Of a stretch of 19,553 nucleotides of DNA, positions 6,815 to 15,323 are shown piece by piece; position 1 is the stretch's first letter; each line of letters begins with the position of its first letter. The notes under the pieces were generated by a model that saw nothing but the letters and a program-made list of their open reading frames with translations, was not told where the DNA came from and searched no databases. Origin of the DNA: CAZJAD01 sp964543855 (lineage in GTDB: Bacteria; Electryoneota; RPQS01; DYHQ01); contig CAZJAD010000040.1 of assembly GCA_964543855.1 (NCBI GenBank), forward strand, positions 1 to 19,553. The letters run 5' to 3'. The translations under genes were made by a program, and so were the position numbers.

Positions 6815-7414
6815 GTGAGTTCCGTGGCTGATACCTTTGGCCCACAGCAAGACCGTCCGCAATTGCCCGACCTGTCGGAAGATATCCGCCGGAGGCTGGC
6901 GGGCATCCGCATGTTGCTTCTCGACCTGGATGGTGTCTTGACGGACGGTACGATCTACCTCGATGACAAGGGTGTTGAAGCCAAGCGTTTCTGTGTTCGG
7001 GACGGGTTCGGACTGCTCTGGTGCAAGCGCTTTGGGCTCAAGACGGGTGTCATCAGCGGCCGGCCTTCGAAAGCGAGCTTGCTGCGCTGCCAGGATCTGA
7101 AGTTTGATGAAATCCACCTCGGGAGCATCGAGAAACTGCCCATTTTCAGGACCATCTGCCAGAAACGAGACTTGAGTCCCGAAGAAACCGCGTATATGGG
7201 GGATGACCTCCTCGACCTGCCCCTGCTCGAGAGGGTGGGCTTGGCCGCTTGCCCCGCCGACGCCCAACCTGAAGTCAAACAGAGGGCTCATTTCATCAGC
7301 AACTTCCCCGGCGGTCACGGTGCGGTGCGGGAACTCATCGATCACTGGCTTCGGGTCACCGACCACTGGGAGGAGTGTTTGAAGATAATCTATGGCTTAG
7401 GGTCAGCGGGTTAG
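6815..7414 (+). CDS. kdsC: 3-deoxy-D-manno-octulosonate 8-phosphate phosphatase KdsC
   Basis: KdsC is a HAD-superfamily phosphatase that dephosphorylates Kdo-8-phosphate, the last step before CMP activation of Kdo for the LPS core. The catalytic loop DLDGVLTDG holds Asp37 and Asp39. ISGRPS (81-86), Lys108 and GDDLLDLP (130-137) are the remaining HAD motifs. The conserved VRDGFG is at 62-67. At 199 residues it is slightly longer than typical (about 170-190), owing to an N-terminal extension of some 25 residues. The GTG at 6815 has a poor RBS, and the in-frame GTG at 6824 is an alternative. It opens the operon and ends 4 bases before kdsD. Confidence 0.93.
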   Translation: MSSVADTFGPQQDRPQLPDLSEDIRRRLAGIRMLLLDLDGVLTDGTIYLDDKGVEAKRFCVRDGFGLLWCKRFGLKTGVISGRPSKASLLRCQDLKFDEIHLGSIEKLPIFRTICQKRDLSPEETAYMGDDLLDLPLLERVGLAACPADAQPEVKQRAHFISNFPGGHGAVRELIDHWLRVTDHWEECLKIIYGLGSAG

Positions 7415-7418
7415 AATC

Positions 7419-8405
7419 GTGGGCAATAACATAAACGACAAAGAATCACTGGAACTGGCGCGTCGCGTCCTGCATATCGAGGCCAAAGCCGTGGCGAACC
7501 TTGAGGCGAAGATCGGTCAGGCCTTTGCCAAGGCCGTCAGACTGCTGGCGGGCATGCGTGGGCGCGTCGTGGTAACCGGCATGGGCAAGTCCGGCCTTGT
7601 AGGCCGAAAAATCGCTGCAACGCTTTCCAGCACCGGCACACCCGCCATCTTTCTGCACCCCGCCGAGGCTGTCCACGGCGACCTGGGGATGGTCAGTAAG
7701 CGTGATGCCGTCATCATCATATCGAAGAGCGGCAGAACCTTGGAGCTGCAGGGCATTGTCCCTTACATCAAGCTCATGGGAGTGCCTGTGATCGGCCTCC
7801 TGGGAGACGCCGACTCTGCCCTCGGTGAAGCATGTGATGTCGTTCTGGATTGCTCGGTTGACGAGGAAGCGTGCCCCTTCGACTTAGCTCCCACGGCTTC
7901 AACGACCGCCACGCTTGCCATGGGGGATGCTCTGGCGGTCGCTCTGCTGAAGGTGAAAGGCTTCCGTCGCGAGGATTTCGCTTTTCTCCATCCGGGAGGG
8001 GCGCTCGGACGGCACCTTCGGGAGAGGATTGAGGATGTCATGATGAAGGGTGATGACATTCCACTCGTGGAGAAACGCACCTTTCTGCCCGAGGTCATCA
8101 CCGAAATGAGTAGCAAGAATCTGGGCGCGACATGCGTCCTTGATGAAGAGGGCCGGCTGTGGGGCATCGTCACGGACGGCGATTTGCGGCGTCTGATGGG
8201 TCGAGGGGTAAGCTCGCAGGATTTGCGAGCCGAGGAGTTTGCCTCGCGAAACCCGAAGACCATTTCTCCATCGGCCCTTGTCACCCGCGCCATCAACATC
8301 ATGGAGACGCACAACATTACTGTCCTGCCTGTGGTTGAAGATGAGAACCGGGTTGTCGGCATCGTTCACATGCATATGCTCTTGAAGTCTGGTATCGCGA
8401 AATAA
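7419..8405 (+). CDS. kdsD: arabinose-5-phosphate isomerase KdsD (KpsF/GutQ family)
   Basis: KdsD converts ribulose 5-phosphate to arabinose 5-phosphate, the first committed substrate for Kdo. An SIS domain covers about residues 40-180, with TGMGKSG (53-59), the substrate loop SKSGRT (102-107) and the conserved HPGGALGRHL. Two CBS domains follow at about 208-328, ending VVGIVHMHMLL. The 328-residue length matches E. coli KdsD. The start is GTG 7419, 4 bases after the kdsC stop, with a weak GGG-type RBS inside the end of kdsC, suggesting coupled translation. kdsA and kdsB are not in the window. Confidence 0.96.
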   Translation: MGNNINDKESLELARRVLHIEAKAVANLEAKIGQAFAKAVRLLAGMRGRVVVTGMGKSGLVGRKIAATLSSTGTPAIFLHPAEAVHGDLGMVSKRDAVIIISKSGRTLELQGIVPYIKLMGVPVIGLLGDADSALGEACDVVLDCSVDEEACPFDLAPTASTTATLAMGDALAVALLKVKGFRREDFAFLHPGGALGRHLRERIEDVMMKGDDIPLVEKRTFLPEVITEMSSKNLGATCVLDEEGRLWGIVTDGDLRRLMGRGVSSQDLRAEEFASRNPKTISPSALVTRAINIMETHNITVLPVVEDENRVVGIVHMHMLLKSGIAK

Positions 8406-8430
8406 CACTTGTCTCACCCGAAGAGAACCG

Positions 8431-9045
8431 ATGAAGCGCCTCGTCTTGTGGTTGACGGTTGGACCTCTGCTGTTCGTGTCCTGTGCCGAAGTATCGCTTC
8501 CGCCCGTATCGGCCCGAAGAAAGGCGGAGGCGCCGGACCAGGAACTCTGGGAGGCCACAATCACATTCACGCGCGATGGTCTTCCGGTGACCACGCTTCG
8601 AGCGGGACATATCGCGAAATTCTCCCGGCGCTCGGTGACTTATCTTGACAGCGGCATCGTCGTCGACTTCTTCAACGAAGAGGGCAAGCACACATCGCAG
8701 CTCACGGCAGACCAGGGACAGGTCGATGAGATTCGCAAGGATCTTCTGGCAACAGGCAATGTCGTCGCCGTGACGGACAGTGGCGCGACACTGAAGACCT
8801 CCGCTCTTCGGTGGGATAATCAATCGCGGCGGATCGTTTCTGACGCCGAAGTTGTCTTGACAACGCTAACCGATACGCTCTACGGGATCGGGTTTGTCTC
8901 GGACGAACACCTGAGCAATTGGGAGATTCAGAAACCAACCGGCCGCACTTTCCGCACCTGGGAGAGGCGGCCTCGAAGAGAGGACTCTCTGGTGGCGCCA
9001 GCACAAGTGGACTCCGTGCCGCCGGGAGTGACTTTGGAACCATGA
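8431..9045 (+). CDS. lptC: LPS-transport periplasmic protein LptC, predicted lipoprotein form
   Basis: This 204-residue protein has an N-terminal MKR and hydrophobic stretch ending LLFVSC, a plausible lipobox with Cys18. The rest is a beta-rich OstA/LptC-like domain: WEATITFTRDGLPVTTLRAG, then SRRSVTYLDSGIVVDFFNEEGKHTSQLTADQG, then LLATGNVVAVTDSGATLKTSAL. E. coli LptC is anchored by a transmembrane helix; a lipid-anchored form is known in several non-proteobacterial lineages. The protein would pass LPS from LptBFG to LptA. The Phe at -3 of the lipobox is not ideal, so lipidation is likely rather than certain. Its TGA overlaps the ATG of the next gene (ATGA). Confidence 0.85.
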   Translation: MKRLVLWLTVGPLLFVSCAEVSLPPVSARRKAEAPDQELWEATITFTRDGLPVTTLRAGHIAKFSRRSVTYLDSGIVVDFFNEEGKHTSQLTADQGQVDEIRKDLLATGNVVAVTDSGATLKTSALRWDNQSRRIVSDAEVVLTTLTDTLYGIGFVSDEHLSNWEIQKPTGRTFRTWERRPRREDSLVAPAQVDSVPPGVTLEP

Positions 9046-10130
9046 AGCGCGCTTGCTGGGCAGCCGTCCTCGTGGCACTCATAGGGATTGCAGGCTCCTT
9101 TGGCGCTGAGTCGTCGCCCATCGTGCTTCGTCGGGCTGATGTGCTGCGGTCGCACACCGAAAACGGGCAGCAGTGGCAGGAGCTCATCGGCAATGTCTGG
9201 ATGACGCAGGACAGCTTCTCGGTCACCTGCGAGGAAGCGTTCTATTACCCAGACTCGGGGCTGGCGATTTTCCGGCGGAATGTCGAGTGCAAAGACCCCG
9301 GACGGATTCTCCTGGCCCACGAAGTCATTTACCACGAAGCGACCGGAGCTCTCGACGCCTTCGGAGATGTCCGTATCTATCAGGATACGCTGTCCGTGAC
9401 CTGCATGCGAGCAACTTATCTGGAGGGTCGCCGTGAAGCTTACCTCTATCAGGATGTGAGAGTCCGAGAGCGGAAGCGCCACTTGCTCCTGACCGGCGAG
9501 GAGGGATACCTGAGTGAGACGGCTCAGTACGGCCGGGTGACGGTCAGGCCGGTCTTGACGGAGCGCGATTCACTGGGCGGTGTACGCATGGAGATTCGCG
9601 GTGATACGGTCGAGTATTTCGGCGGGACAAAGGTCGCACGGGTGCGAGGCGCCGTGGAAATCCATCGCGGCAGCCTTGTGGCGACAGGCCGCCGTCTCGA
9701 CTATATTCGCGAAGACGACAAGGCTGTCCTGTTCGGAAATCCCCAAGCACACCACGAACAGGACGAAATCACCGGCGACACGATCACTCTGTGCTTCGAG
9801 GAGAGAGAGCTGAAACAGGTGTTTGTTATCGGGCACGCCGTCGCAACCTCGCCGTCGGATTCACTCCAGCCAGAGCGGCGCAACCGTATGGAAGGCAAAC
9901 GGATGACCCTCTGGATCGAGAATGAGGAACTGAAAGAGGTTCTGGTCGAGGGCACGGCGCGCGCCATCTACTACATCCGCGAGGAGAATCGCAACCGTGG
10001 CAGGAACGAGACCTCCGGGGATCGGCTGCGGGTCATGATTGAGAACAATGAAGTGGCGCGGATACAAGTTGTGGGGGGCACGGAAGGTCGGTACACACCG
10101 GAGCGGCTTGTCGGCAGACTCGACGGGTAG
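9042..10130 (+). CDS. lptA: OstA/LptA-family LPS-transport protein, enlarged
   Basis: The frame is open upstream to 8919, but the real start is most likely ATG 9042. It overlaps the lptC stop (ATGA) and is followed at once by a signal peptide of about 21 residues (MKRACWAAVLVALIGIAGSF). That gives 362 residues, about twice E. coli LptA (185). The mature part is a string of OstA-type beta repeats, for example GNVWMTQDSFSVTCEEAFYY, GDVRIYQDTLSVTCMRATYL, GAVEIHRGSLVATGRRLDYI and EGTARAIYYI. This predicts a long beta-jellyroll bridge for LPS across the periplasm. No LptD barrel domain is attached. It lies 40 bases before the YfhO gene. Confidence 0.85.
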   Translation: MKRACWAAVLVALIGIAGSFGAESSPIVLRRADVLRSHTENGQQWQELIGNVWMTQDSFSVTCEEAFYYPDSGLAIFRRNVECKDPGRILLAHEVIYHEATGALDAFGDVRIYQDTLSVTCMRATYLEGRREAYLYQDVRVRERKRHLLLTGEEGYLSETAQYGRVTVRPVLTERDSLGGVRMEIRGDTVEYFGGTKVARVRGAVEIHRGSLVATGRRLDYIREDDKAVLFGNPQAHHEQDEITGDTITLCFEERELKQVFVIGHAVATSPSDSLQPERRNRMEGKRMTLWIENEELKEVLVEGTARAIYYIREENRNRGRNETSGDRLRVMIENNEVARIQVVGGTEGRYTPERLVGRLDG

Positions 10131-10170
10131 AGCTCCGAGCCGAGGGACCTATTGACACATCGAGGGCAAT

Positions 10171-12774
10171 TTGAGCCGGAAAAAGAAAGCGACGGATCAC
10201 GGCAAATCGGCCAAGAGTAAGCAGACCGAAGGATCCCAACCTTCGTCCAAAGGCACGGTCGGGCTGAAAGTCTGGCAGGCGGATGTCCTGGCTTGCGTGG
10301 TGATATTTCTTGCTGTCTTTCTACTCTTCAACGAGCTGATCCTGCGGGATATGTCTTTCTCAAAAGGAGATGACACGGAAGCCTCGTCAGCCTGGAACAG
10401 CTTTGTTATTCATGAGATCGAGGCCGGGCGAGACTATCCCGCGTGGTGCCCATACCTTTTCGGGGGCTTCCCTTCTCTTGCTGCGGGCGCTTACTCCAAT
10501 TACAACTATATGGGTCTGCCTTACTCTCTGGCCAGGAGATGGCTGAGTCCGCGGCATTGGGCCGACCTGTTTACGACGCGGATCCTGTTTCTGGGTGCCG
10601 GCAAAGGAAGGGAGCTGCTTACAAACCGGTGGCTGATTTCCCTTTTCCTTTACGCCGGGCTTCTGACCTACCTGCTGATGCGCCAGCTTTCATTTCGGCC
10701 ACTCATTGCATTTTTGCCCGCGCTGCTTATGGCGTGGAATCCGTATTTGATTTCACTGGCGACCGCGGCACATGGAGGGAAGTTGATGACCTTCATCTAC
10801 TTCCCTCTGATTCTGCTGCTGACGCACCGGCTCCTTGAGAAACGACGCTTATTTGATTTCGCGCTCCTGGCTCTGGCTTTTGCGTGGGAAATAGCCTACG
10901 GCGGGCACACACAGATCGTGTACTATGCGGCTGTGATGACAGGGCTCTATTGGCTGGTCTGGTCCCTGTGGGATATCAAGGCCAAACCGCTCGGCTGGAT
11001 CGCGCCGGGCGTCATGACGATTCTTGCGGGTTTCCTCGGACTGGCTCATGGCGCTGTCTGGTATTTGCCGCTCTATGAGTATCTGCCCTACTCCATCCGA
11101 GGCATGGCGGCGGCGTTCAGTTCCGGAGGCGCCGGTGGGTATTCACTCGAACAAGCGACTATGTGGAGCTTTCACCCCAAAGAACTTCTGACTTTCATAG
11201 TGCCTTCGTGGTTCGGCCTGAAGTCGCCGGACTACTGGGGCCCCATGCCGTTCACTTCATCGAGCTTCTACTTCGGCGTCGTGCCGCTCCTCTTTGCGGT
11301 GCTCGCTTTCTTTGGACCAAAGAATCGAACCGTCGTTGCCCTGGGGGTTATTTCGGGCGTGGCGCTGCTGATGTCATTTGGGCGGCATTTTGAGGCCTTT
11401 TTCAAACTGCTTTTCGATTATCTGCCGTTCTTCAGCAAGTTCCGGGTTCCGTCGCTCATCGTATTGCTGGTGGAGCTCTGCGGAATCGTTCTGGCGGGCT
11501 TCGGCCTTTATTATGTTTCCAATCTCCAGAAATCAGAGCGGTGGCGAAAGGTTTTCCTCTTCGGACTCCTGGCTTGTGTTGCCGTCCTCTTGATTGTCTT
11601 CGTGGCTGGAGACACTCTGCAAGGCTTGTTCGGATCATTTGAGAAACCCGGCGAGTCTGAGCAGTTTATGCAGTGGCGCACTTCCCAGGGCATTTCTCAT
11701 ACACAGGCGACAGCGGATTGGGGGCAGTATTCCACGAGGCTTAAGGCAGAGCGGTTCTCTCTTCTGCGAAACGACCTGCTCTGGGCCTGTGCGTTTCTCG
11801 CGCTGGCCTTTGGCGCGGCGCTGCTTAGAGTCATGGGCAAGCTGGCGCGTACGCCGTTTGTGCTCGTTATCTTAGCGATTACGGTTGTGGATATCTGGAT
11901 GTTTTCCCACAAGTTCTTCACGCCGCAGCCGGTTCAAACCGTGCAGTCGATATTCGCCAGGGATAACATCGTCCAGTATCTGGAGCAGGACACGACAGTT
12001 TTCCGGATCTGTCCAGTCGGGAATCTGCTCCAGGATAATCGCTGGGCCTATCATGAAATCGCATCTCTGGGAGGGTACCACGGGGTGAAGATGCGAGCCT
12101 ACCAGGACATGCTGGAGAATCTTCTATATCGAGGCCCAAATGCGCGGCTTCCCATCAATCTGCCGCTTCTGTCATCGCTCAACTGCAAGTACATTTTCTC
12201 GGAGATGGAGCTGCCCTTTGATCCCGCGCTAGTGGCGAGAATTGGAAATCAGACGAAACGACGGTTCCTCTACGAAAACTTGCAGGTTCTGCCTCGCGCC
12301 TACTTTGTTGACTCAGTGGCCGTGATTCCAGACCGAGAGGACGCGCTGCGTGCCATGCAGCGACCCAGTTTTCAGCCGGATTATTGGGCGATTGTGGATC
12401 ACGCACTCCCAGGTCCGATCGGGCCGACACCCAACCGCCGAGCCACAATTACCAGCTACAGGCCACACGAGGTCCAGATCGAGGTGGAAGCTGACCGCCC
12501 CAGCTTCATGGTACTCTCGGATACCCATTATCCGCCCGGCTGGAAGGCGCGGGTGAATGGAGTACCTGCGGACATCTATCTGGTGAACACCTATGTCCGC
12601 GGGCTCTACCTGCCGGCAGGGAAACACTATGTGCTCTTCTCATTCCGACCGGCGAGCCTGCGAGCCGGAGTGGCAATTGCCACCACCGCCCATTTTGTCA
12701 TCTGGATTCTGGTCGGTCTCGGCTGGTGGCTAACACAAAGAGGCAAGAAGAAAGGGACGTCCTCCAAGCCATGA
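10171..12774 (+). CDS. YfhO-family multi-spanning membrane protein
   Basis: This 867-residue protein has a basic N-terminus (KKK, KSAKSK) and a first membrane helix at about 36-58. Ten or more further hydrophobic helices run to about residue 560. A soluble domain of about 270 residues follows, then a last helix near 833-857. Early motifs GDDTEASSAWNSF and WCPYLFGGFPSLAAG fit the YfhO family. Bacillus YfhO is linked to glycosylation of lipoteichoic acid, and the fold resembles GT-C glycosyltransferases. The start is TTG 10171, with GAGGG four bases upstream. Its TGA overlaps the lptB ATG, so it is translationally coupled to LPS transport. A role in decorating LPS or a lipid carrier is inference. 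Confidence 0.82.
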   Translation: MSRKKKATDHGKSAKSKQTEGSQPSSKGTVGLKVWQADVLACVVIFLAVFLLFNELILRDMSFSKGDDTEASSAWNSFVIHEIEAGRDYPAWCPYLFGGFPSLAAGAYSNYNYMGLPYSLARRWLSPRHWADLFTTRILFLGAGKGRELLTNRWLISLFLYAGLLTYLLMRQLSFRPLIAFLPALLMAWNPYLISLATAAHGGKLMTFIYFPLILLLTHRLLEKRRLFDFALLALAFAWEIAYGGHTQIVYYAAVMTGLYWLVWSLWDIKAKPLGWIAPGVMTILAGFLGLAHGAVWYLPLYEYLPYSIRGMAAAFSSGGAGGYSLEQATMWSFHPKELLTFIVPSWFGLKSPDYWGPMPFTSSSFYFGVVPLLFAVLAFFGPKNRTVVALGVISGVALLMSFGRHFEAFFKLLFDYLPFFSKFRVPSLIVLLVELCGIVLAGFGLYYVSNLQKSERWRKVFLFGLLACVAVLLIVFVAGDTLQGLFGSFEKPGESEQFMQWRTSQGISHTQATADWGQYSTRLKAERFSLLRNDLLWACAFLALAFGAALLRVMGKLARTPFVLVILAITVVDIWMFSHKFFTPQPVQTVQSIFARDNIVQYLEQDTTVFRICPVGNLLQDNRWAYHEIASLGGYHGVKMRAYQDMLENLLYRGPNARLPINLPLLSSLNCKYIFSEMELPFDPALVARIGNQTKRRFLYENLQVLPRAYFVDSVAVIPDREDALRAMQRPSFQPDYWAIVDHALPGPIGPTPNRRATITSYRPHEVQIEVEADRPSFMVLSDTHYPPGWKARVNGVPADIYLVNTYVRGLYLPAGKHYVLFSFRPASLRAGVAIATTAHFVIWILVGLGWWLTQRGKKKGTSSKP

Positions 12775-13523
12775 CCTCCGGGCAAGCGACAGAGCAGCCA
12801 ATACTGAGGGGAGAGGGGCTGGTCAAGGCCTATGGCCGACGACGCGTCGTTGACGATATCACGGTGACCGTTAAGATGGGCGAGATCGTCGGCCTGCTCG
12901 GCCCCAACGGTGCGGGCAAGACGACGACCTTCTACATGATGACCGGGATGATACGCCCGACGCAGGGCGATGTTTATCTCGATCATCGGAAGCTCACGAG
13001 ACTTCCGATGTTCAAGCGGGCACGGCTTGGGATTGGGTATCTGTCTCAGGAAGCCTCGGCTTTCCGCAAGCTCACGGTCGAGCGGAACCTCATGGCCATT
13101 CTGGAGCTGATGCCGATTTCAAGGGCCGAACGGCGACGGCGCCTGGAAGCTCTCTTGCATGAATTCTCTATTGAGCATGTGGCGAAGAGCAAAGCGTATC
13201 TGCTTTCGGGTGGGGAACGGCGGCGCGTTGAGATTGCGCGGTCGCTCGTGGTTCAGCCGAAATTCATGCTACTGGATGAACCCTTCGCCGGCATTGATCC
13301 CATCGCGGTCATTGACATCCAGAACATCGTTCGAGGGTTGAAAGCCAGAGGCATCGGGGTCTTGATTACTGATCATAATGTCCACGAGACCTTGGCCATC
13401 ACGGATCGATCCTATCTCCTCTATGATGGACGCATTTTGAAGGAAGGCAGCGCCGAGTTTCTAGCCAGTGACCCTGAGGCGCGCCGGATCTATCTGGGCG
13501 AGACCTTCCGGCTGGAGCGATAA
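12771..13523 (+). CDS. lptB: LPS-export ATP-binding protein LptB
   Basis: This is the ABC ATPase that powers LPS extraction through LptFG. All motifs are present: Walker A GPNGAGKTT (44-52), Q-loop SQE (92-94), signature LSGGE (145-149), Walker B FMLLDEP (165-171) and the H-loop His202 (TDHNVHE). LptB-typical FAGIDPIAV follows Walker B. The frame is open back to 12726, but ATG 12771 overlaps the YfhO stop (ATGA) and gives 250 residues, near the family's ~241. It is the last gene of the operon. lptF and lptG are not in the window. Confidence 0.95.
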   Translation: MTSGQATEQPILRGEGLVKAYGRRRVVDDITVTVKMGEIVGLLGPNGAGKTTTFYMMTGMIRPTQGDVYLDHRKLTRLPMFKRARLGIGYLSQEASAFRKLTVERNLMAILELMPISRAERRRRLEALLHEFSIEHVAKSKAYLLSGGERRRVEIARSLVVQPKFMLLDEPFAGIDPIAVIDIQNIVRGLKARGIGVLITDHNVHETLAITDRSYLLYDGRILKEGSAEFLASDPEARRIYLGETFRLER

Positions 13524-13745
13524 GCTTATCGAAACATACATGAAGTCGCAAGAGATGAAGTGCCCTCCTTGGGCTGGAAAGATATCGGGAAAAGTAGTAT
13601 CTTGATGTTGGGCCTATATTCCGGAGGATTCGAGGTCATGCTATGTTGATCTGATGATTGACCAGCTGATCAGCGGCACCGGAAAGAGGCAACACATTTC
13701 CGAAAACCTCTTGCCACGCTTGAAGAATATGAGTAAAGGTTCAAG
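13524..13745. other. intergenic region between lptB and the radical SAM gene
   Basis: I see no gene, no clear terminator and no good promoter here. A 14-bp perfect palindrome, CGATAAGCTTATCG (13518-13531), covers the lptB stop, and GCTGATCAGC (13665-13674) is a 10-bp palindrome. AAAGG shortly before 13746 is the RBS of the next gene. Confidence 0.5.
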
Positions 13746-15227
13746 ATGAGAATTCTCCACATTTATCCCCAATGTCCAGAGACTTTCTGGAGTTTTAAAC
13801 ATGCGATAAGGTTTATCTCCAAGAAGGCGGCTGAGCCACCTCTCGGGTTATTGACGGTAGCCGCAATGTTGCCCGAAGCGTGGGAGAAGAAACTCGTAGA
13901 TATGAATATATCGCCTCTAAACGACAACGACCTTGAATGGGCTGACTATGTGTTCATTAGTGCGATGTCCATTCAGAAGGAATCCGTGAAAAGAGTCATC
14001 AGTCGATGCAAAAGGCTGGGTGTGAAAATTGTAGCCGGTGGTCCGCTTTTTACTATCGGATATGACGATTTTGATGATGTCGACCATCTTGTGCTTAATG
14101 AAGCGGAAATCACGCTTCCACCCTTCTTACAAGATTTGAAAAACGGAGGCGCGAAGCATATCTACACCAGCAAAGAATTCCCACATATGGAAAGGACACC
14201 TATTCCTCTTTGGGAACTTATTGATATGAAAAAATATGCAACCATGGATATCCAATATTCCCGAGGCTGTCCCTTCAACTGCGAATTCTGCAATGTCACG
14301 ACGCTCAATGGGCACAGAGTCCGCACAAAGAGCAGTATCCAGATAACAGAAGAACTTGAAAATCTATACGCCCAAGGTTGGAGAGGTGATGTACTTTTTG
14401 TCGATGATAACTTTATTGCAAATAGGACAAAGCTAAAAAAGCATGTTTTACCCGCCATAATAAATTGGATGAAGAAGAGAAAACATCCCTTTGACTTTTC
14501 CACTCAAGCTTCAATAGATCTTGCTGACGATGAAGAGCTTATGCATCTGATGGTTAAGGCTGGATTTGACAGCGTCTTTATTGGCATTGAAACACCGGAC
14601 ACGGGAAGTTTAGCTGAATGCGGCAAGATTCAAAACATGAATCGGGATCTGGTGGCCTGCGTCAGAAGAATCCAGAAGTTTGGCATGCAGGTAAAAGGGG
14701 GATTCATCGTGGGATTTGATGGAGATTCTCCTTCAATTTTCAAAAGGCAGATTGAGTTCATTCAAAAAAGTGGAATTGTCAATGCGATGGTGGGTCTGCT
14801 AAATGCTCCTCGCGATACCGGACTCTATCGGCGCCTTGCAAAAGAGAATAGATTATTGAAGGAGAGTTCGGGAGACAACACCGACTTTTCAACCAATTTT
14901 GTCCCTAAAATGGGTTACGAAACACTCTTGAAGGGATATCAAGAAATTCTCGGGGGAATCTATTCCCACAAACCCTACTATGAAAGAATTAAGAGATTGC
15001 TAAGAGAATACAAACCGTTGCAAAAAAGGCCGATTCGATTTCGTTTCAACCACCTCGAAGCATTCCTCAAATCCATCTGGTTTATGGGCATAAGAGAAAA
15101 GGGAAAGGTCTATTATTGGCATCTCTTTTTCTGGGCGATATTCAGAAATCCGCGACTTTTCCCGACGGCAATCACTTTGACGATTATGGGATATCATTTT
15201 CGTAAGGTTTATGGAAGACACCTTTAG
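13746..15227 (+). CDS. B12-binding-domain radical SAM protein, DUF4070 type (HpnP-like)
   Basis: The protein is 493 residues. The N-terminal half resembles a cobalamin-binding Rossmann domain (PPLGLLTVAAMLP, FISAMSIQKES, VAGGPLFT, VLNEAEITLPPFL), though I see no DxHxxG motif. The radical SAM cluster motif CPFNCEFC supplies Cys175, Cys179 and Cys182 for a [4Fe-4S] cluster. GFIVGFDGD and the C-terminal part fit the DUF4070 family, which includes the hopanoid C-2 methylase HpnP; most members are uncharacterised. A methyl transfer to an unactivated carbon of a lipid is therefore possible but not shown. The gene is clearly more A+T-rich than its neighbours (14401-14460 has about 20 G/C of 60; 12901-12960 in lptB has about 36). 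No hopanoid genes are nearby. Confidence 0.88.
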   Translation: MRILHIYPQCPETFWSFKHAIRFISKKAAEPPLGLLTVAAMLPEAWEKKLVDMNISPLNDNDLEWADYVFISAMSIQKESVKRVISRCKRLGVKIVAGGPLFTIGYDDFDDVDHLVLNEAEITLPPFLQDLKNGGAKHIYTSKEFPHMERTPIPLWELIDMKKYATMDIQYSRGCPFNCEFCNVTTLNGHRVRTKSSIQITEELENLYAQGWRGDVLFVDDNFIANRTKLKKHVLPAIINWMKKRKHPFDFSTQASIDLADDEELMHLMVKAGFDSVFIGIETPDTGSLAECGKIQNMNRDLVACVRRIQKFGMQVKGGFIVGFDGDSPSIFKRQIEFIQKSGIVNAMVGLLNAPRDTGLYRRLAKENRLLKESSGDNTDFSTNFVPKMGYETLLKGYQEILGGIYSHKPYYERIKRLLREYKPLQKRPIRFRFNHLEAFLKSIWFMGIREKGKVYYWHLFFWAIFRNPRLFPTAITLTIMGYHFRKVYGRHL

Positions 15228-15260
15228 TTATTGCAATGCACCTCCTGGATTGGAGAGTAC

Positions 15261-15289
15261 TTGGGATTCACTGGAAACTTTGGTATAAC
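15261..15289 (+). promoter_or_regulatory. candidate sigma-70 promoter of rpoN-lon
   Basis: TTGGGA (15261-15266), a 17-base spacer and TATAAC (15284-15289) lie about 130 bases before the rpoN ATG. The match is weaker than at the other promoters in the window, but spacing and placement are good. Confidence 0.5.
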
Positions 15290-15323
15290 ATGAGGAACCG
15301 TCTCTCATAATGTTTTTACAGAA

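Noticed and set aside
7899..8594. 231-codon minus-strand frame opposite kdsD and lptC
   Set aside because: It is a shadow of two clear genes, with no family features and no RBS or promoter.
8919..9041. Upstream extension of the OstA/lptA frame
   Set aside because: It lies inside lptC, and the signal peptide begins exactly at ATG 9042, which overlaps the lptC stop.
12726..12770. Upstream extension of lptB
   Set aside because: It lies inside the YfhO gene's last helix region. ATG 12771 overlaps that gene's stop and gives the normal LptB length.
13518..13531. 14-bp palindrome CGATAAGCTTATCG over the lptB stop as a terminator
   Set aside because: It has no loop and no following T-run, so it cannot form a normal terminator hairpin. 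It may be chance.
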